From NCBI GenBank assembly GCA_018401495.1, contig JAGYJX010000021.1, positions 62,001 through 126,000 on the forward strand: DNA of 64,000 nucleotides, written 5' to 3'. Position numbers and translations under genes: made by a program. The notes under the pieces are model-generated. The model did no database searches, was not told the origin of the DNA, and saw only the letters and a list, made by a program, of their open reading frames with translations. Below, in pieces: positions 17,281-24,955 of this stretch. The stretch comes from Rhodospirillaceae bacterium. Its GTDB lineage: Bacteria; Pseudomonadota; Alphaproteobacteria; Thalassobaculales; Thalassobaculaceae. Position 1 is the first letter of the stretch. Every line of letters starts with the position of its first letter.

Positions 17281-18936
17281 ATGGGAGACTACACCGCGCA
17301 TCTCGACACCTTCGCGCGCGACAACCTGCCGCCGAAGGACCAGTGGCCCGACTTTCTGTTCGACCTGGACGATCTCCGCTACCCGGAGCGCATCAACTGC
17401 GCCGTGGAGTTCCTGGACCGCCACGTCGCCGAGGGGCGCGGCGGGCGCACGCTGTTCGTCACCCCCGACGGCGACGTCAGCTACGCCGAGTTCCAGCGCA
17501 CCGTGAACCGGATGGCGCGGGTGCTGGTCGAGGATCTGGGGCTGGTCCCCGGCAACCGGGTGCTGATCCGCTCGGCCAACAACCCGACGATGACGGCGGC
17601 GCTGTTCGCGGTGATCAAGGCCGGCGGCATCGCGGTCTGCACCATGCCGCTGCTGCGCGCCGTCGAGCTCGCCGCCATCGTCGACAAGGCCGAGGTGCGG
17701 CTGGCGCTCTGCGACGCCCGGCTCGCCGACGAGATGGAGAAGACCCGCGCCCGCACCCCGATTCTGGAGCGCATCGTCCATTTCACCACCGACGCCGCCG
17801 ACGGGCTGGAGGCGCGCATGGCCGGCAAGCCCGACGACTTCGCGGCGGTCGACACCGCCCGCGACGACGTCTGCCTGATCGGCTTCACGTCGGGCACCAC
17901 CGGCGAGCCGAAGGGCACCATGCACTTCCATCGCGACATGCTGGCGGTCTGCGACACCTATTCGAAGCGCGTGCTGCGCCCGGATCCGGACGACCGCTTC
18001 ATCGGATCGCCGCCGCTCGCCTTCACCTTCGGACTCGGCGGGCTGGTGCTGTTCCCGATGCGGGTCGGCGCCTCGGCGGTGCTGCTGGAGACGGCGACAC
18101 CCGACCGACTGCTCGAGGCGATCGAGCGCTATCGCCCGACGGTCTGCTTCACCTCGCCGACCGCCTATCGGGCGATCCTCGGCAAGCTTGCCGGCCGCGA
18201 CCTGTCGTCGCTGCGCAAATGCGTGTCGGCGGGCGAGGCCCTGCCGAAGCCGACCTGGGACGACTGGCACGCCGCCACCGGCATCCGCATCCAGGACGGC
18301 ATCGGCGCCACCGAGATGCTGCACATCTTCATCTCCGCCACCCTCGACGAGATCCGGCCCGGCGCCACCGGCAAGGTCGTGCCCGGCTACCAGGCCAGGG
18401 TGGTCGGCCCGGACGGCGAGACGGTGCCGACGGGCGAGGTCGGGCGCCTGGCGGTGCGCGGCCCGACCGGCTGCCGCTACCTCGCCGACGGCCGCCAGCG
18501 CGCTTACGTTCAGGACGGCTGGAACCTCACCGGCGACACCTACCGCGTGGATGAGGACGGCTACTTCTGGTACCAGGCGCGCTCCGACGACATGATCGTG
18601 TCGTCGGGCTACAACATCGCCGGGCCGGAGGTGGAGGCGGCGCTGCTCTCGCACCCGGCGGTGGCGGAATGCGGGGTGGTCGCCCAGCCCGACCCGGACC
18701 GAGGCGCGATCGTGAAGGCCTATGTCGTGCTGAAGCCCGACCGGACCGGCGACGCCGACCTGACCCGCGACCTGCAGGACCACGTGAAGGCCGAGATCGC
18801 CCCCTACAAATACCCGCGCGCGGTCGAGTATGTGAGCGCCCTGCCGCGCACCGACACCGGCAAGCTGAAGCGGCACGAACTGCGCGCCTGGGCCGAGCAG
18901 GAGACGGCGCGCCCGCAGGCTCGCGGCGCGGCGTAA
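17281..18936 (+). CDS. Benzoate/2-aminobenzoate-CoA ligase-like enzyme
   Basis: AMP-forming ligase of 551 aa with GGGAGACGGAGCG before the ATG. The AMP-binding motif FTSGTTGEPKGTMHFH is near residue 205, followed by GIGATEMLHIFIS, GDTY and the C-terminal YKYPRAVEYVSALPRTDTGKLKR-type region with its catalytic Lys. The ATEMLHIFIS segment and overall form match the benzoate-CoA ligase subgroup, which includes 2-aminobenzoate-CoA ligases. It probably activates the aromatic acid to its CoA ester, the first step of the pathway encoded around it. Confidence 0.88.
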   Translation: MGDYTAHLDTFARDNLPPKDQWPDFLFDLDDLRYPERINCAVEFLDRHVAEGRGGRTLFVTPDGDVSYAEFQRTVNRMARVLVEDLGLVPGNRVLIRSANNPTMTAALFAVIKAGGIAVCTMPLLRAVELAAIVDKAEVRLALCDARLADEMEKTRARTPILERIVHFTTDAADGLEARMAGKPDDFAAVDTARDDVCLIGFTSGTTGEPKGTMHFHRDMLAVCDTYSKRVLRPDPDDRFIGSPPLAFTFGLGGLVLFPMRVGASAVLLETATPDRLLEAIERYRPTVCFTSPTAYRAILGKLAGRDLSSLRKCVSAGEALPKPTWDDWHAATGIRIQDGIGATEMLHIFISATLDEIRPGATGKVVPGYQARVVGPDGETVPTGEVGRLAVRGPTGCRYLADGRQRAYVQDGWNLTGDTYRVDEDGYFWYQARSDDMIVSSGYNIAGPEVEAALLSHPAVAECGVVAQPDPDRGAIVKAYVVLKPDRTGDADLTRDLQDHVKAEIAPYKYPRAVEYVSALPRTDTGKLKRHELRAWAEQETARPQARGAA

Positions 18937-18956
18937 CGACGAGGAGACGAACCGTC

Positions 18957-19400
18957 ATGGATCTGCGCAAGCCAGCGCCGGCGCCGGGGCGCCCGGTGAC
19001 CCTCAACCCCGACGGCTGGCGGCGCCCCAAGGGCTACGCCAACGGCATGATGGGGCGCGGCACGGTGGTGGTCACCGGCGGCCTGGTCGGATGGGATGCC
19101 GAGGAGCGCTTCGCCGACGGCTTCGTGGCGCAGGCCCGGCAGGTCTTCGAGAACATCGTGGCGGTGCTGGCCGCCGGCGGCGCCGGGCCCGAGCACCTGG
19201 TCCGCATGACCTGGTACGTGGTCGACCTGGACGAGTACCGCCGCAACCTCGCCGAACTCGGCGCCGCCTACCGCGACACCCTGGGGCGCAATTTCCCGGC
19301 GATGGCGGTGGTCGGGGTGGCCGGTCTGGTCGAGCCGGCGGCGCGCCTGGAGATCGAGGCGACCGCGCTGATCCCGGACGGCGACGCGGCCGACTTCTGA
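18957..19400 (+). CDS. RidA-family protein
   Basis: RidA/YjgF/YER057c-family protein of 147 aa, 20 bp after the ligase with GAGGAGACGAACC upstream. The fold signatures are VVVTGGLVGWD, QARQVFENIVAVLAAGGAGPEHLVRMTWYVVD-like helix and strand, and the C-terminal LVEPAARLEIEATAL. RidA proteins hydrolyse enamines and imines. In a CoA pathway for 2-aminobenzoate an enamine/imine must be cleaved to release ammonia, so a deaminase role is attractive. The Arg normally binding substrate carboxylate (in R-E) is replaced here by R-L-E-I-E, which is not decisive. Confidence 0.85.
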   Translation: MDLRKPAPAPGRPVTLNPDGWRRPKGYANGMMGRGTVVVTGGLVGWDAEERFADGFVAQARQVFENIVAVLAAGGAGPEHLVRMTWYVVDLDEYRRNLAELGAAYRDTLGRNFPAMAVVGVAGLVEPAARLEIEATALIPDGDAADF

Positions 19401-19425
19401 CGGATCGAGAAAAATCCGCCGCCGA

Positions 19426-19452
19426 CGTCACGGCCCGCGCTCCCCAATCGTC
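19426..19452 (+). promoter_or_regulatory. Candidate ECF41-type promoter
   Basis: CGTCACG (19426-19432) and CGTC (19449-19452) are spaced by 16 bp, 37 bp before the start of the carboxymuconolactone-decarboxylase gene. From memory, ECF41 sigma factors recognise TGTCACA and CGTC with about this spacing; the core GTCAC and the whole CGTC match. The ECF41 gene next door is broken. In a GC-rich genome a chance match is possible. Confidence 0.45.
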
Positions 19453-19489
19453 GAATGGGTATCGACACCCTTTCGCGATGGAGCTTGCG

Positions 19490-19921
19490 ATGAGCACGAC
19501 CCAGCCGGTGAACTTCCAGAAGGCCGTCCCCGAGATCCTGCAGGCGCTCGGCCAGGTACACCCCGTGATCGACACCCACGGCCTGGACCGCACGATCCAC
19601 CACCTCGTGCAGCTCCGCGCCTCGCAGATCAACGGCTGCGCGTTCTGCATCAAGATGCACCTGCGCGAAGCGCGCGAGGATGGCGAGACGGAGGCCCGCC
19701 TCGACCGGCTGATCGTCTGGGATCAGGTAAGCGACTTCACGCCGCGCGAGCGGGCGGCGCTGTCCTGGACCGAGGCCATGACCTCGATCGATCGCCGCAC
19801 CGACTTCCCGGGCCTGCGGGCGCAGCTGCGCGAGCATTTCGACGACGCGCAGATCGGCGCGCTGACGGCGACGGTGGCGATGATCAACCTGTGGAACCGC
19901 ATCCAGATCTCGGCCCACTGA
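19490..19921 (+). CDS. Carboxymuconolactone decarboxylase/AhpD-like protein
   Basis: Small alkylhydroperoxidase-like protein of 143 aa. The redox motif CAFCIKMH (two Cys and a His) lies near residue 50, and HHLVQLRASQINGC before it is typical of the AhpD/CMD fold. The ATG at 19490 is preferred because GGAG lies six bases upstream, inside an in-frame earlier ATG at 19478. Genes of this type are the classical partner and target of ECF41 sigma factors, and the sigma remnant starts 1 bp after its stop. It probably detoxifies peroxides or related electrophiles. Confidence 0.88.
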   Translation: MSTTQPVNFQKAVPEILQALGQVHPVIDTHGLDRTIHHLVQLRASQINGCAFCIKMHLREAREDGETEARLDRLIVWDQVSDFTPRERAALSWTEAMTSIDRRTDFPGLRAQLREHFDDAQIGALTATVAMINLWNRIQISAH

Positions 19922-19922
19922 C

Positions 19923-20484
19923 ATGACCGCATCCGACGATCCGGTCCTGTTTGAGAGCAGGCGCCGGCACCTTCTGGGCCTGGCCTACCGCATCCTCGGC
20001 TCGCTCGCCGAGGCCGAGGATGCCGTCCAGGACACCTGCCTGAAGTGGAGCGCGGCCGACCGCGGCGCGATCGAGAACCCGGCCGCGTGGCTGACCACTG
20101 CCTGCACACGGCGCTGCCTGGACCTGCTGAAGTCGGCGCGCCGGGCCCGGGTCGACTACGTCGGGACCTGGCTGCCGGAGCCGGTGCAAACCGCGGCTCT
20201 GGAGACTCCAGAGAGTTCGCTGGAGTTGGCGTCCTCCCTGTCTCGTTCCTGCTGCTGCTGGAGCGCCTCAGCCCGAAGGAGCGTGCGGCCTATCTGCTGC
20301 GCGTGATCTTCGAGCAGCCCTAGCTTGACGTGGCGGCGGCGTCCTGCTGGTCGCCGAGGGCGGCCTGATCGCAGCCGTGACCTTCGACTACGACGCCGCC
20401 GGCCGCATGGCGGGCATCTTCATCATGCGCAATCCAGACAAGCTGGCACGGCTGCAGGTAGGCCAACTCACGTTAACGCGATAG
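19923..20484 (+). pseudogene. Degenerate ECF41-type sigma factor
   Basis: The N-terminal sigma-2 region is clear (HLLGLAYRILGSLAEAEDAV, then NPAAWLTTACTRRCLDLLKS) and is followed by the ECF41 hallmark WLPEP. Near 20243 the frame shifts (-1) into FLLLLERLSPKERAAYLLRV, the start of sigma-4, which hits TAG at 20321. Directly afterwards, in a third frame from about 20341, VAEGGLIAAV and the C-terminal hallmark NPDKL appear. The sigma-4 recognition helix and most of the SnoaL-like regulatory domain, well over 100 residues, are missing. This is a deletion, not a simple sequencing error, so the factor is probably dead. Confidence 0.82.
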
Positions 20485-20512
20485 CGGCTGGAGCGGATGT
20501 TTCAGAGGACTC

Positions 20513-20537
20513 GGAACATGCAGGGCACGGGCTGGTT
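20513..20537 (+). promoter_or_regulatory. EcfG-type general stress promoter
   Basis: GGAAC at 20513-20517 and GTT at 20535-20537 are spaced by exactly 17 bp, matching the alphaproteobacterial general-stress sigma consensus GGAAC-N16/17-GTT. It lies 53 bp before the first PRC-barrel gene, leaving a leader of about 45 bases. The second PRC gene has the same arrangement. Confidence 0.72.
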
Positions 20538-20548
20538 TGAGGAGTCCG

Positions 20549-20564
20549 GTCGTGCGGACGCGAC
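20549..20564 (+). repeat. Conserved 16-bp leader element, copy 1
   Basis: GTCGTGCGGACGCGAC lies 11 bp after the -10 of the stress promoter and 41 bp before the PRC-barrel start. An identical 16-mer sits in the same place before the second PRC gene (21260-21275). GTCG and CGAC at its ends can pair. It may be a leader regulatory element or a relic of the duplication that produced the two genes. Confidence 0.7.
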
Positions 20565-20589
20565 CACGCCCTAGCAACGGAGATTACTG

Positions 20590-21030
20590 ATGAGAACACG
20601 TTTCCTCACCACTACCGCCCTCGCCTTGAGCCTGGCGCTTCCTACCGCGCTTGCCGCTCAGACCTCCGGCGGTGGTGACCGCGGTGTCAGCGGCGCCCCG
20701 ACCACCGAGCAGCGGACGCAGGGCCAAAGCGGCACCACCGGCGCCACGGGCACTACCACCGGCACCACCAGGATGAACTCGGTCGACAAGAGTGTCGTCG
20801 GCAAGACCTTGTATGGCGCCAACAACGAAGAGGTCGGCGAGATCGAGAATGTCGTGATGGGGACTGGCAGCGATGTCGAGTCGGTGCTGGTCGATGTTGG
20901 TGGCTTCCTCGGGCTCGGAGCCAAGCGGGTCGCCATTCCGGTCGACGACATCGAAATGGAGGATGGCCGTCTCGTTTCGGACAGCCTGACCAAGGAGCAG
21001 GCCGAGCAGATGCCGGAGCACAAGCAGTAG
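20590..21030 (+). CDS. Exported PRC-barrel domain protein
   Basis: Protein of 146 aa with a clean signal peptide cleaved after LPTALAAQ, a low-complexity Thr/Gly linker (GTTGATGTTTGTT), and a C-terminal PRC-barrel domain: VVGKTLYGANNEEVGEIENV, then VLVDVGGFLGLGAKRVAIPV. PRC barrels of this kind are common in stress-induced periplasmic proteins of alphaproteobacteria; no enzymatic activity is known. The EcfG-type promoter upstream supports a general-stress role. The neighbouring gene is a duplicated, two-domain paralog. Confidence 0.85.
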   Translation: MRTRFLTTTALALSLALPTALAAQTSGGGDRGVSGAPTTEQRTQGQSGTTGATGTTTGTTRMNSVDKSVVGKTLYGANNEEVGEIENVVMGTGSDVESVLVDVGGFLGLGAKRVAIPVDDIEMEDGRLVSDSLTKEQAEQMPEHKQ

Positions 21031-21224
21031 GATCCGAAGAACTTTCAGGGTGGACTGGGGCATGATCACGTTTCATTCCACCCTGCTGCTCTGTGTTTTT
21101 GCTGAAGTCAGACGAACTTACTCTGGTGGTGAGGGGGGTATGTTATCGCAAGCCGCGTTTGCTGAAATTAGCCCACAATTTGAAGACGTTCTTCCGAAGG
21201 CGCCGCGAATTCGGCGAAAGATAT

Positions 21225-21249
21225 GGAACATCATCGCGTCGCTTCAGTT
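21225..21249 (+). promoter_or_regulatory. EcfG-type general stress promoter
   Basis: GGAAC at 21225-21229 and GTT at 21247-21249, spaced 17 bp, 50 bp before the second PRC-barrel gene. Same consensus and geometry as the promoter at 20513. The 268-bp gap 21031-21298 holds nothing else recognisable. Confidence 0.72.
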
Positions 21250-21259
21250 GAGTGGGTCA

Positions 21260-21275
21260 GTCGTGCGGACGCGAC
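21260..21275 (+). repeat. Conserved 16-bp leader element, copy 2
   Basis: Identical to 20549-20564 and placed 10 bp after the -10 element and 39 bp before the start codon. The downstream CAACGGAG ribosome site is shared as well, so the whole promoter-leader unit is duplicated while the sequence between is not conserved. Confidence 0.7.
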
Positions 21276-21298
21276 TTCACCGTCAACGGAGCAAAAAA

Positions 21299-22133
21299 AT
21301 GAAGACATATTTCCTCGCTACCACCGCACTCGCCCTCAGCCTTGCGCTGCCTGGCGCTGTGGTAGCCCAGACTTCCGGTACCACGGGTGCAACTGGTGCA
21401 ACTGGCTCTACGCAGACGATGCAAAGCCGATCCAGCACCACCAGGACAGTGACCATCGACAACAGCATCATCGGCAAGGACCTGTACGGCGCGAACGATG
21501 AAGAGGTCGGTGAAATTGAAGACGTCGTCATGGGGCAGGACGGGAAGGTGAAGTCCGTTCTGGTGGACGTCGGCGGCTTCCTGGGAATGGGCGCCAAGCG
21601 CGTCGCCGTCCCGGTGGATGAAATCGAGATTGAACGGCGAGCGCGTCGTTGCGTCGAGCCTCACCAAGGAGCGTGCCGAGGGCATGCAGGAGCACGAGGG
21701 TCCTACGGCGCGCGTCACCGAAACCCAGCGGACCACCACGTCTATGGGCGCCGGCACTGCGGCGACGGGTACGGGCACGGGTACGGGTACGGGTACGGGC
21801 ACCGAGGCAACCGGCACTACCGCCGGCACGGGCGCGGCGACCACCAATCGCTCCTCCACCTCGGCAGCTACCGCCGAACGCATGATTGATCGGACGGTGA
21901 TCGGTCGAGACCTCTATGGTGCCAACGACGAGGAGGTCGGTGAGATCGAGGATGTCGTGATGGGAACCGACGGAAAAGTCGACTCCGTCCTGATCGACGT
22001 GGGCGGGTTCCTTGGCCTCGGTGCCAAGCGCGTTGCCATCCCTGTGGACGAGATCACCATGCAGGGCGATCGTATCGTGGCAAGCGGCTTGACCAAGGAC
22101 CAGGCCGAGTCGATGCCCGAGTACGAGAACTGA
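21299..22133 (+). CDS. Exported tandem PRC-barrel protein, one frameshift
   Basis: Reconstructed protein of about 277 aa: signal peptide (LPGAVVAQ), Thr/Gly linker, a first PRC barrel (IIGKDLYGANDEEVGEIEDV to GAKRVAVPVDEIEIE), then a linker with a (Thr-Gly)n tract, and a second PRC barrel (VIGRDLYGANDEEVGEIEDV to SMPEYEN). An extra C near 21635 shifts the frame at the end of barrel one; removing it gives EIEIEGERVVASSLTKE, aligning exactly with the single-domain paralog. The linker is encoded by a perfect ACGGGT hexamer repeat near 21770-21795. It is the downstream duplicate of the 20590 gene. Confidence 0.82.
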
Positions 22134-22169
22134 GTGACGGCGGCCCGTCCTTCAGGGATGGGGCCTCTG

Positions 22170-23330
22170 TTATCCGGCGTCGGCGTAGCAGGCCCTGCAG
22201 ATTTCCGGAATGTGTCCGTCAAGATGAGCGCGACGGAAGTCTGCATAAGCTTTGCCACGCCAATGCTTTGAGAACGTCTGTGGATCGGAGGGGGAGAGTT
22301 CCTCTCCGATCTGCATGACGTCCGGGTTGCCGATCGCGCAGCACGGCACGACCCTCAAGTCCGACGACACGAAGGCCCGCTCGAACGGCCACGGGCACAG
22401 CGTTCCGGGTTTCCGGACCGAGTACTTATCGGTGGTGTTCCAAAACCTCACCTGGACCCCGAGTTCGGCGCCGAGGTCGACGAGGGCGAGCAGGGCGTCC
22501 GGATCCAGCTCGGCTTCGACGCTGACCGCGTCGTTGGCGGCCCGCCACTCCCTCATTCCCCAATCCACCAGTTCCAGCGAAAGAGTGTGGTGCTTGAAGC
22601 CGAGTTCGGCCGCCAGCCGCACGAGGTCGGCGAGCTGATGGGCGTTGGCGCGCTGCACCACCGACCACATCTTGGTTCGCACCACTCCGCGCTCTCGGCA
22701 GTACGCGTTCAACCGCCGACAATTCTCGACCACGCGCTCGAACACCGAGCCGCGACGGATGCTCTCGAACACGCTTGTGGTGGCGCCGTCGATCGAAATC
22801 TGGATTTCGTTCGGATCGGCGTCCACCAGTTTGCGGTGGTTGTCCTTGAGGTGCAGGAGCGAGGCGTTGGTCGTGGTCCGGACCCAGATGTGACGGGCTC
22901 GCGCGTAGCGGATCATGTCGAAGAAGGGGTCGCGCTGCAGCAGCGGCTCACCCAGGCCCTGCAGCTTGATCTCGACCAGGCCGACCTGCTCGTCGATCAG
23001 GCGCTCGAAAGCCTCGAGCGGCAGGTCGCCAGCGCGGCGGCCGTGCTCCCAGGCGCTGACGCTGCACATGACGCATCGGAAGTTGCAGCGGCTGACGTTC
23101 TCGATGTCCAGCTTGATCGGCAGGTAGTCGGGCTCCGCCTCACGGCGTCGGGCCGCGAGGTAGCGTGCGTAGTTCGCGCGTTTCTCCGACGAGGCCGCGA
23201 GCGCCAGATCGCGTTCCCGGTGGTAGGCGGCCAGGCCGGCGGACGGCTCCGGGGTCGGCAGATTGCGCAACGCGAGGCGCCGTTCGCCGGCGGCGGCGTC
23301 GCGATCGGAGTGGGCGATCTGGTCGAGCAT
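22170..23330 (-). CDS. Radical SAM/SPASM domain protein
   Basis: Protein of 386 aa. The radical SAM motif CNFRCVMC lies near residue 87, the SAM-binding segments LQGLGEPLL and ISIDGATTSVFESIRRGS follow, and the C-terminus has a SPASM-type Cys set: LCPWPFERAFVSSDLRVVPCCAIG and ICRACY for auxiliary clusters. The ATG at 23330 has GGAG six bases upstream; the frame continues upstream only as a shadow of the sigma gene. SPASM enzymes modify peptides or small molecules. No precursor peptide or partner gene is visible nearby, so the substrate is unknown. Confidence 0.87.
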   Translation of the reverse strand: MLDQIAHSDRDAAAGERRLALRNLPTPEPSAGLAAYHRERDLALAASSEKRANYARYLAARRREAEPDYLPIKLDIENVSRCNFRCVMCSVSAWEHGRRAGDLPLEAFERLIDEQVGLVEIKLQGLGEPLLQRDPFFDMIRYARARHIWVRTTTNASLLHLKDNHRKLVDADPNEIQISIDGATTSVFESIRRGSVFERVVENCRRLNAYCRERGVVRTKMWSVVQRANAHQLADLVRLAAELGFKHHTLSLELVDWGMREWRAANDAVSVEAELDPDALLALVDLGAELGVQVRFWNTTDKYSVRKPGTLCPWPFERAFVSSDLRVVPCCAIGNPDVMQIGEELSPSDPQTFSKHWRGKAYADFRRAHLDGHIPEICRACYADAG

Positions 23331-23496
23331 GGGATACTCCAGGCGGGGCGTTCTGCCGATGACCCGACTGTCGCCCGGGTGACCGGCCTCGACATTGCGC
23401 TGGATCAACCTCGGCGGCGGTGGCGGCGACGGTCGATGCGCTTGGCGTCGGCCTGCCGCGCTGCGATGCTCCGCACGGGCTTGGGAGGCGGAGGCC

Positions 23497-24126
23497 GTGG
23501 AGCAGTCGGAAGATCCTGGGAGGGCGTACCGGATCGACCCGGTCGAGGCGGCGTTGATCGACCGTCTCAAGGCCGGCGACGACCGTGCGTTCGAGGCCCT
23601 GGTGCGCCGCGAGAGCGGCCGGATGCTGGCGGCCGCCCGCCGCCTGGTGCGCGACGAGGCCGCCGCCCAGGATTGCGTCCAGGAAGCCTTCATCTCGGCG
23701 CTGAAGGCGATCGACGCCTTCGAGCCGCGCGTGCCGATCGGTGCCTGGCTCAACCGCATCACCGTCAACGCGGCGCTGATGCGGCTGCGAAAGGCCCGCC
23801 GGCTTGCCGAAACCCCGATCGACGACCTGCTGCCGGCCTTCGACGCCGACGGCTGGCGGGAGGACAGGCCCGAGGCTCCTGAAGCGGACCCGTTCGCCGA
23901 CCTGGAGCGACAGCGGGTGCGCGCGTTCGTCCGCACCAAGATCGACCTGTTGCCTGATGCCTATCGAACGGCATTGGTACTCAGGGATCTCGAAGGGTGG
24001 AGCACAAAGGAGGCAGCCGACGCGCTCGGCATCGCGGAGGGCGCGATGAAGGTCCGTCTGCACCGGGCCCGTTCGGCCCTGAAGCGTCTGATCGAACCGT
24101 TCTGGACGGGGGATTATTCGGCATGA
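23497..24126 (+). CDS. ECF RNA polymerase sigma factor
   Basis: ECF sigma factor of 209 aa. Region 2 is visible (AAARRLVRDEAAAQDCVQEA, FISALKAIDAFEP, IGAWLNRITVNAALMRLRK), then an acidic linker, and region 4 (LLPDAYRTALVLRDLEGWST, KEAADALGIAEGAMKVRLHR). The GTG at 23497 follows GGGAGGCGGAGG and is chosen over an ATG 102 bases upstream. Its stop overlaps the start of a zinc-finger anti-sigma gene (ATGA). It is not of the EcfG group. Confidence 0.9.
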   Translation: MEQSEDPGRAYRIDPVEAALIDRLKAGDDRAFEALVRRESGRMLAAARRLVRDEAAAQDCVQEAFISALKAIDAFEPRVPIGAWLNRITVNAALMRLRKARRLAETPIDDLLPAFDADGWREDRPEAPEADPFADLERQRVRAFVRTKIDLLPDAYRTALVLRDLEGWSTKEAADALGIAEGAMKVRLHRARSALKRLIEPFWTGDYSA

Positions 24127-24449
24127 ATGGACGACGCAGCCTGCTCGAGAGCATCCGGCACTGGGTCGATCGGAGCCTGCACGGCGCCATGACCTGCGCG
24201 GAGTTCGAGAGCGCTCTGGTCGACTATCTCGACGGCTCCATGAGCACGCTCGCCAAGCGGCAGGTGGACCTGCACACGCTGCTGTGCCCGCGTTGCCGCC
24301 GCTATCTGCGGGCCTACGACCGGGCCCGCCGGTTGGCGGTCGAGGCGCTGCGGGAACCGGAGATGGAAACACTGAGCGCCGTGCCGGAAGATCTGGTCCA
24401 GGCGATCCTGTCGGCGCGTCGCAGCGGGTCGACAGCCCACGGCTCCTAG
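24123..24449 (+). CDS. Zinc-finger (zf-HC2) anti-sigma factor
   Basis: Protein of 108 aa, translationally coupled to the ECF sigma gene. It carries a ZAS-type zinc site: MTCAEFESALVDYLDG with the first Cys, and HTLLCPRC with His and two Cys, in the usual order. There is no membrane segment, so it is a soluble anti-sigma factor. It would hold the sigma factor inactive until a redox or metal signal releases it. The end overlaps the convergent MmcQ/YjbR gene by 4 bp. Confidence 0.87.
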   Translation: MNGRRSLLESIRHWVDRSLHGAMTCAEFESALVDYLDGSMSTLAKRQVDLHTLLCPRCRRYLRAYDRARRLAVEALREPEMETLSAVPEDLVQAILSARRSGSTAHGS

Positions 24450-24817
24450 CTTGGGTCGCCGTCGAGGCCAAGATCCCGCCGCAGCCTGCGGGTTAGGCCA
24501 GCGGCGACGATCCGATGCGATTCGCGCAGATAGTCCCGCAGATCGCCGTCATCGAGACCCGGGACTGCGTGCTGCTGGATCCACGACAGGCCGCGCGACG
24601 CCAGGTACGGCGCCGGCCGCAGCCCGGGTTGTTCGCTGAGGATCTCGTAGGCGATCCGCGACACCTTGAAGGTGACGCGCGGCGTCGTGCCGGCGCCATG
24701 GCTAGCGATGGCGAAAACCTTGCCGCCAACCTTCCAGACGTCGCTGCCGCCCCACTGCACCACATGGGTGGCGGCCGGCAGCGACGCGCAGAAGGCGTTG
24801 AACTCGTCGTGGGTCAT
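24446..24817 (-). CDS. MmcQ/YjbR family protein
   Basis: Protein of 123 aa with the MmcQ/YjbR fold: the early FNAFCASLPAATHVVQWGGS, VWKVGGKVFAI, and the later GLSWIQQHAVPGLDDGDLRDYLRESHRIV. These small proteins resemble double-wing DNA-binding modules but their function is not established. The start MTHDEF is chosen because GAGGACGG lies just upstream; longer in-frame starts lack a site. Convergent with the anti-sigma gene. Confidence 0.82.
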   Translation of the reverse strand: MTHDEFNAFCASLPAATHVVQWGGSDVWKVGGKVFAIASHGAGTTPRVTFKVSRIAYEILSEQPGLRPAPYLASRGLSWIQQHAVPGLDDGDLRDYLRESHRIVAAGLTRRLRRDLGLDGDPS

Positions 24818-24955
24818 GACCGTCCTCATGGCCGATTGGCGAGTCGCTGTTCCTTGAACCCGGCGACCGGACGTCGTCAATCCGCGCGGCCCGGGGTCGC
24901 CGCGGGCTGGCCGAAACGGGCTGGCCGAGGCGTCGCGGGCGGGTAATCTGCCGGC

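Noticed and set aside
17116..18876. 586-codon minus-strand frame over the CoA ligase
   Set aside because: No domain, Arg/Gly/Ala-rich, antisense to a conserved gene.
22141..22166. GGCCC...GGGGCC hairpin between convergent genes
   Set aside because: Pairing is imperfect and there is no T run, so support for a terminator is too weak.
22170..23939. Radical SAM protein extended to 589 aa
   Set aside because: The extra N-terminal part is antisense to the ECF sigma gene; the ATG at 23330 has a good ribosome site.
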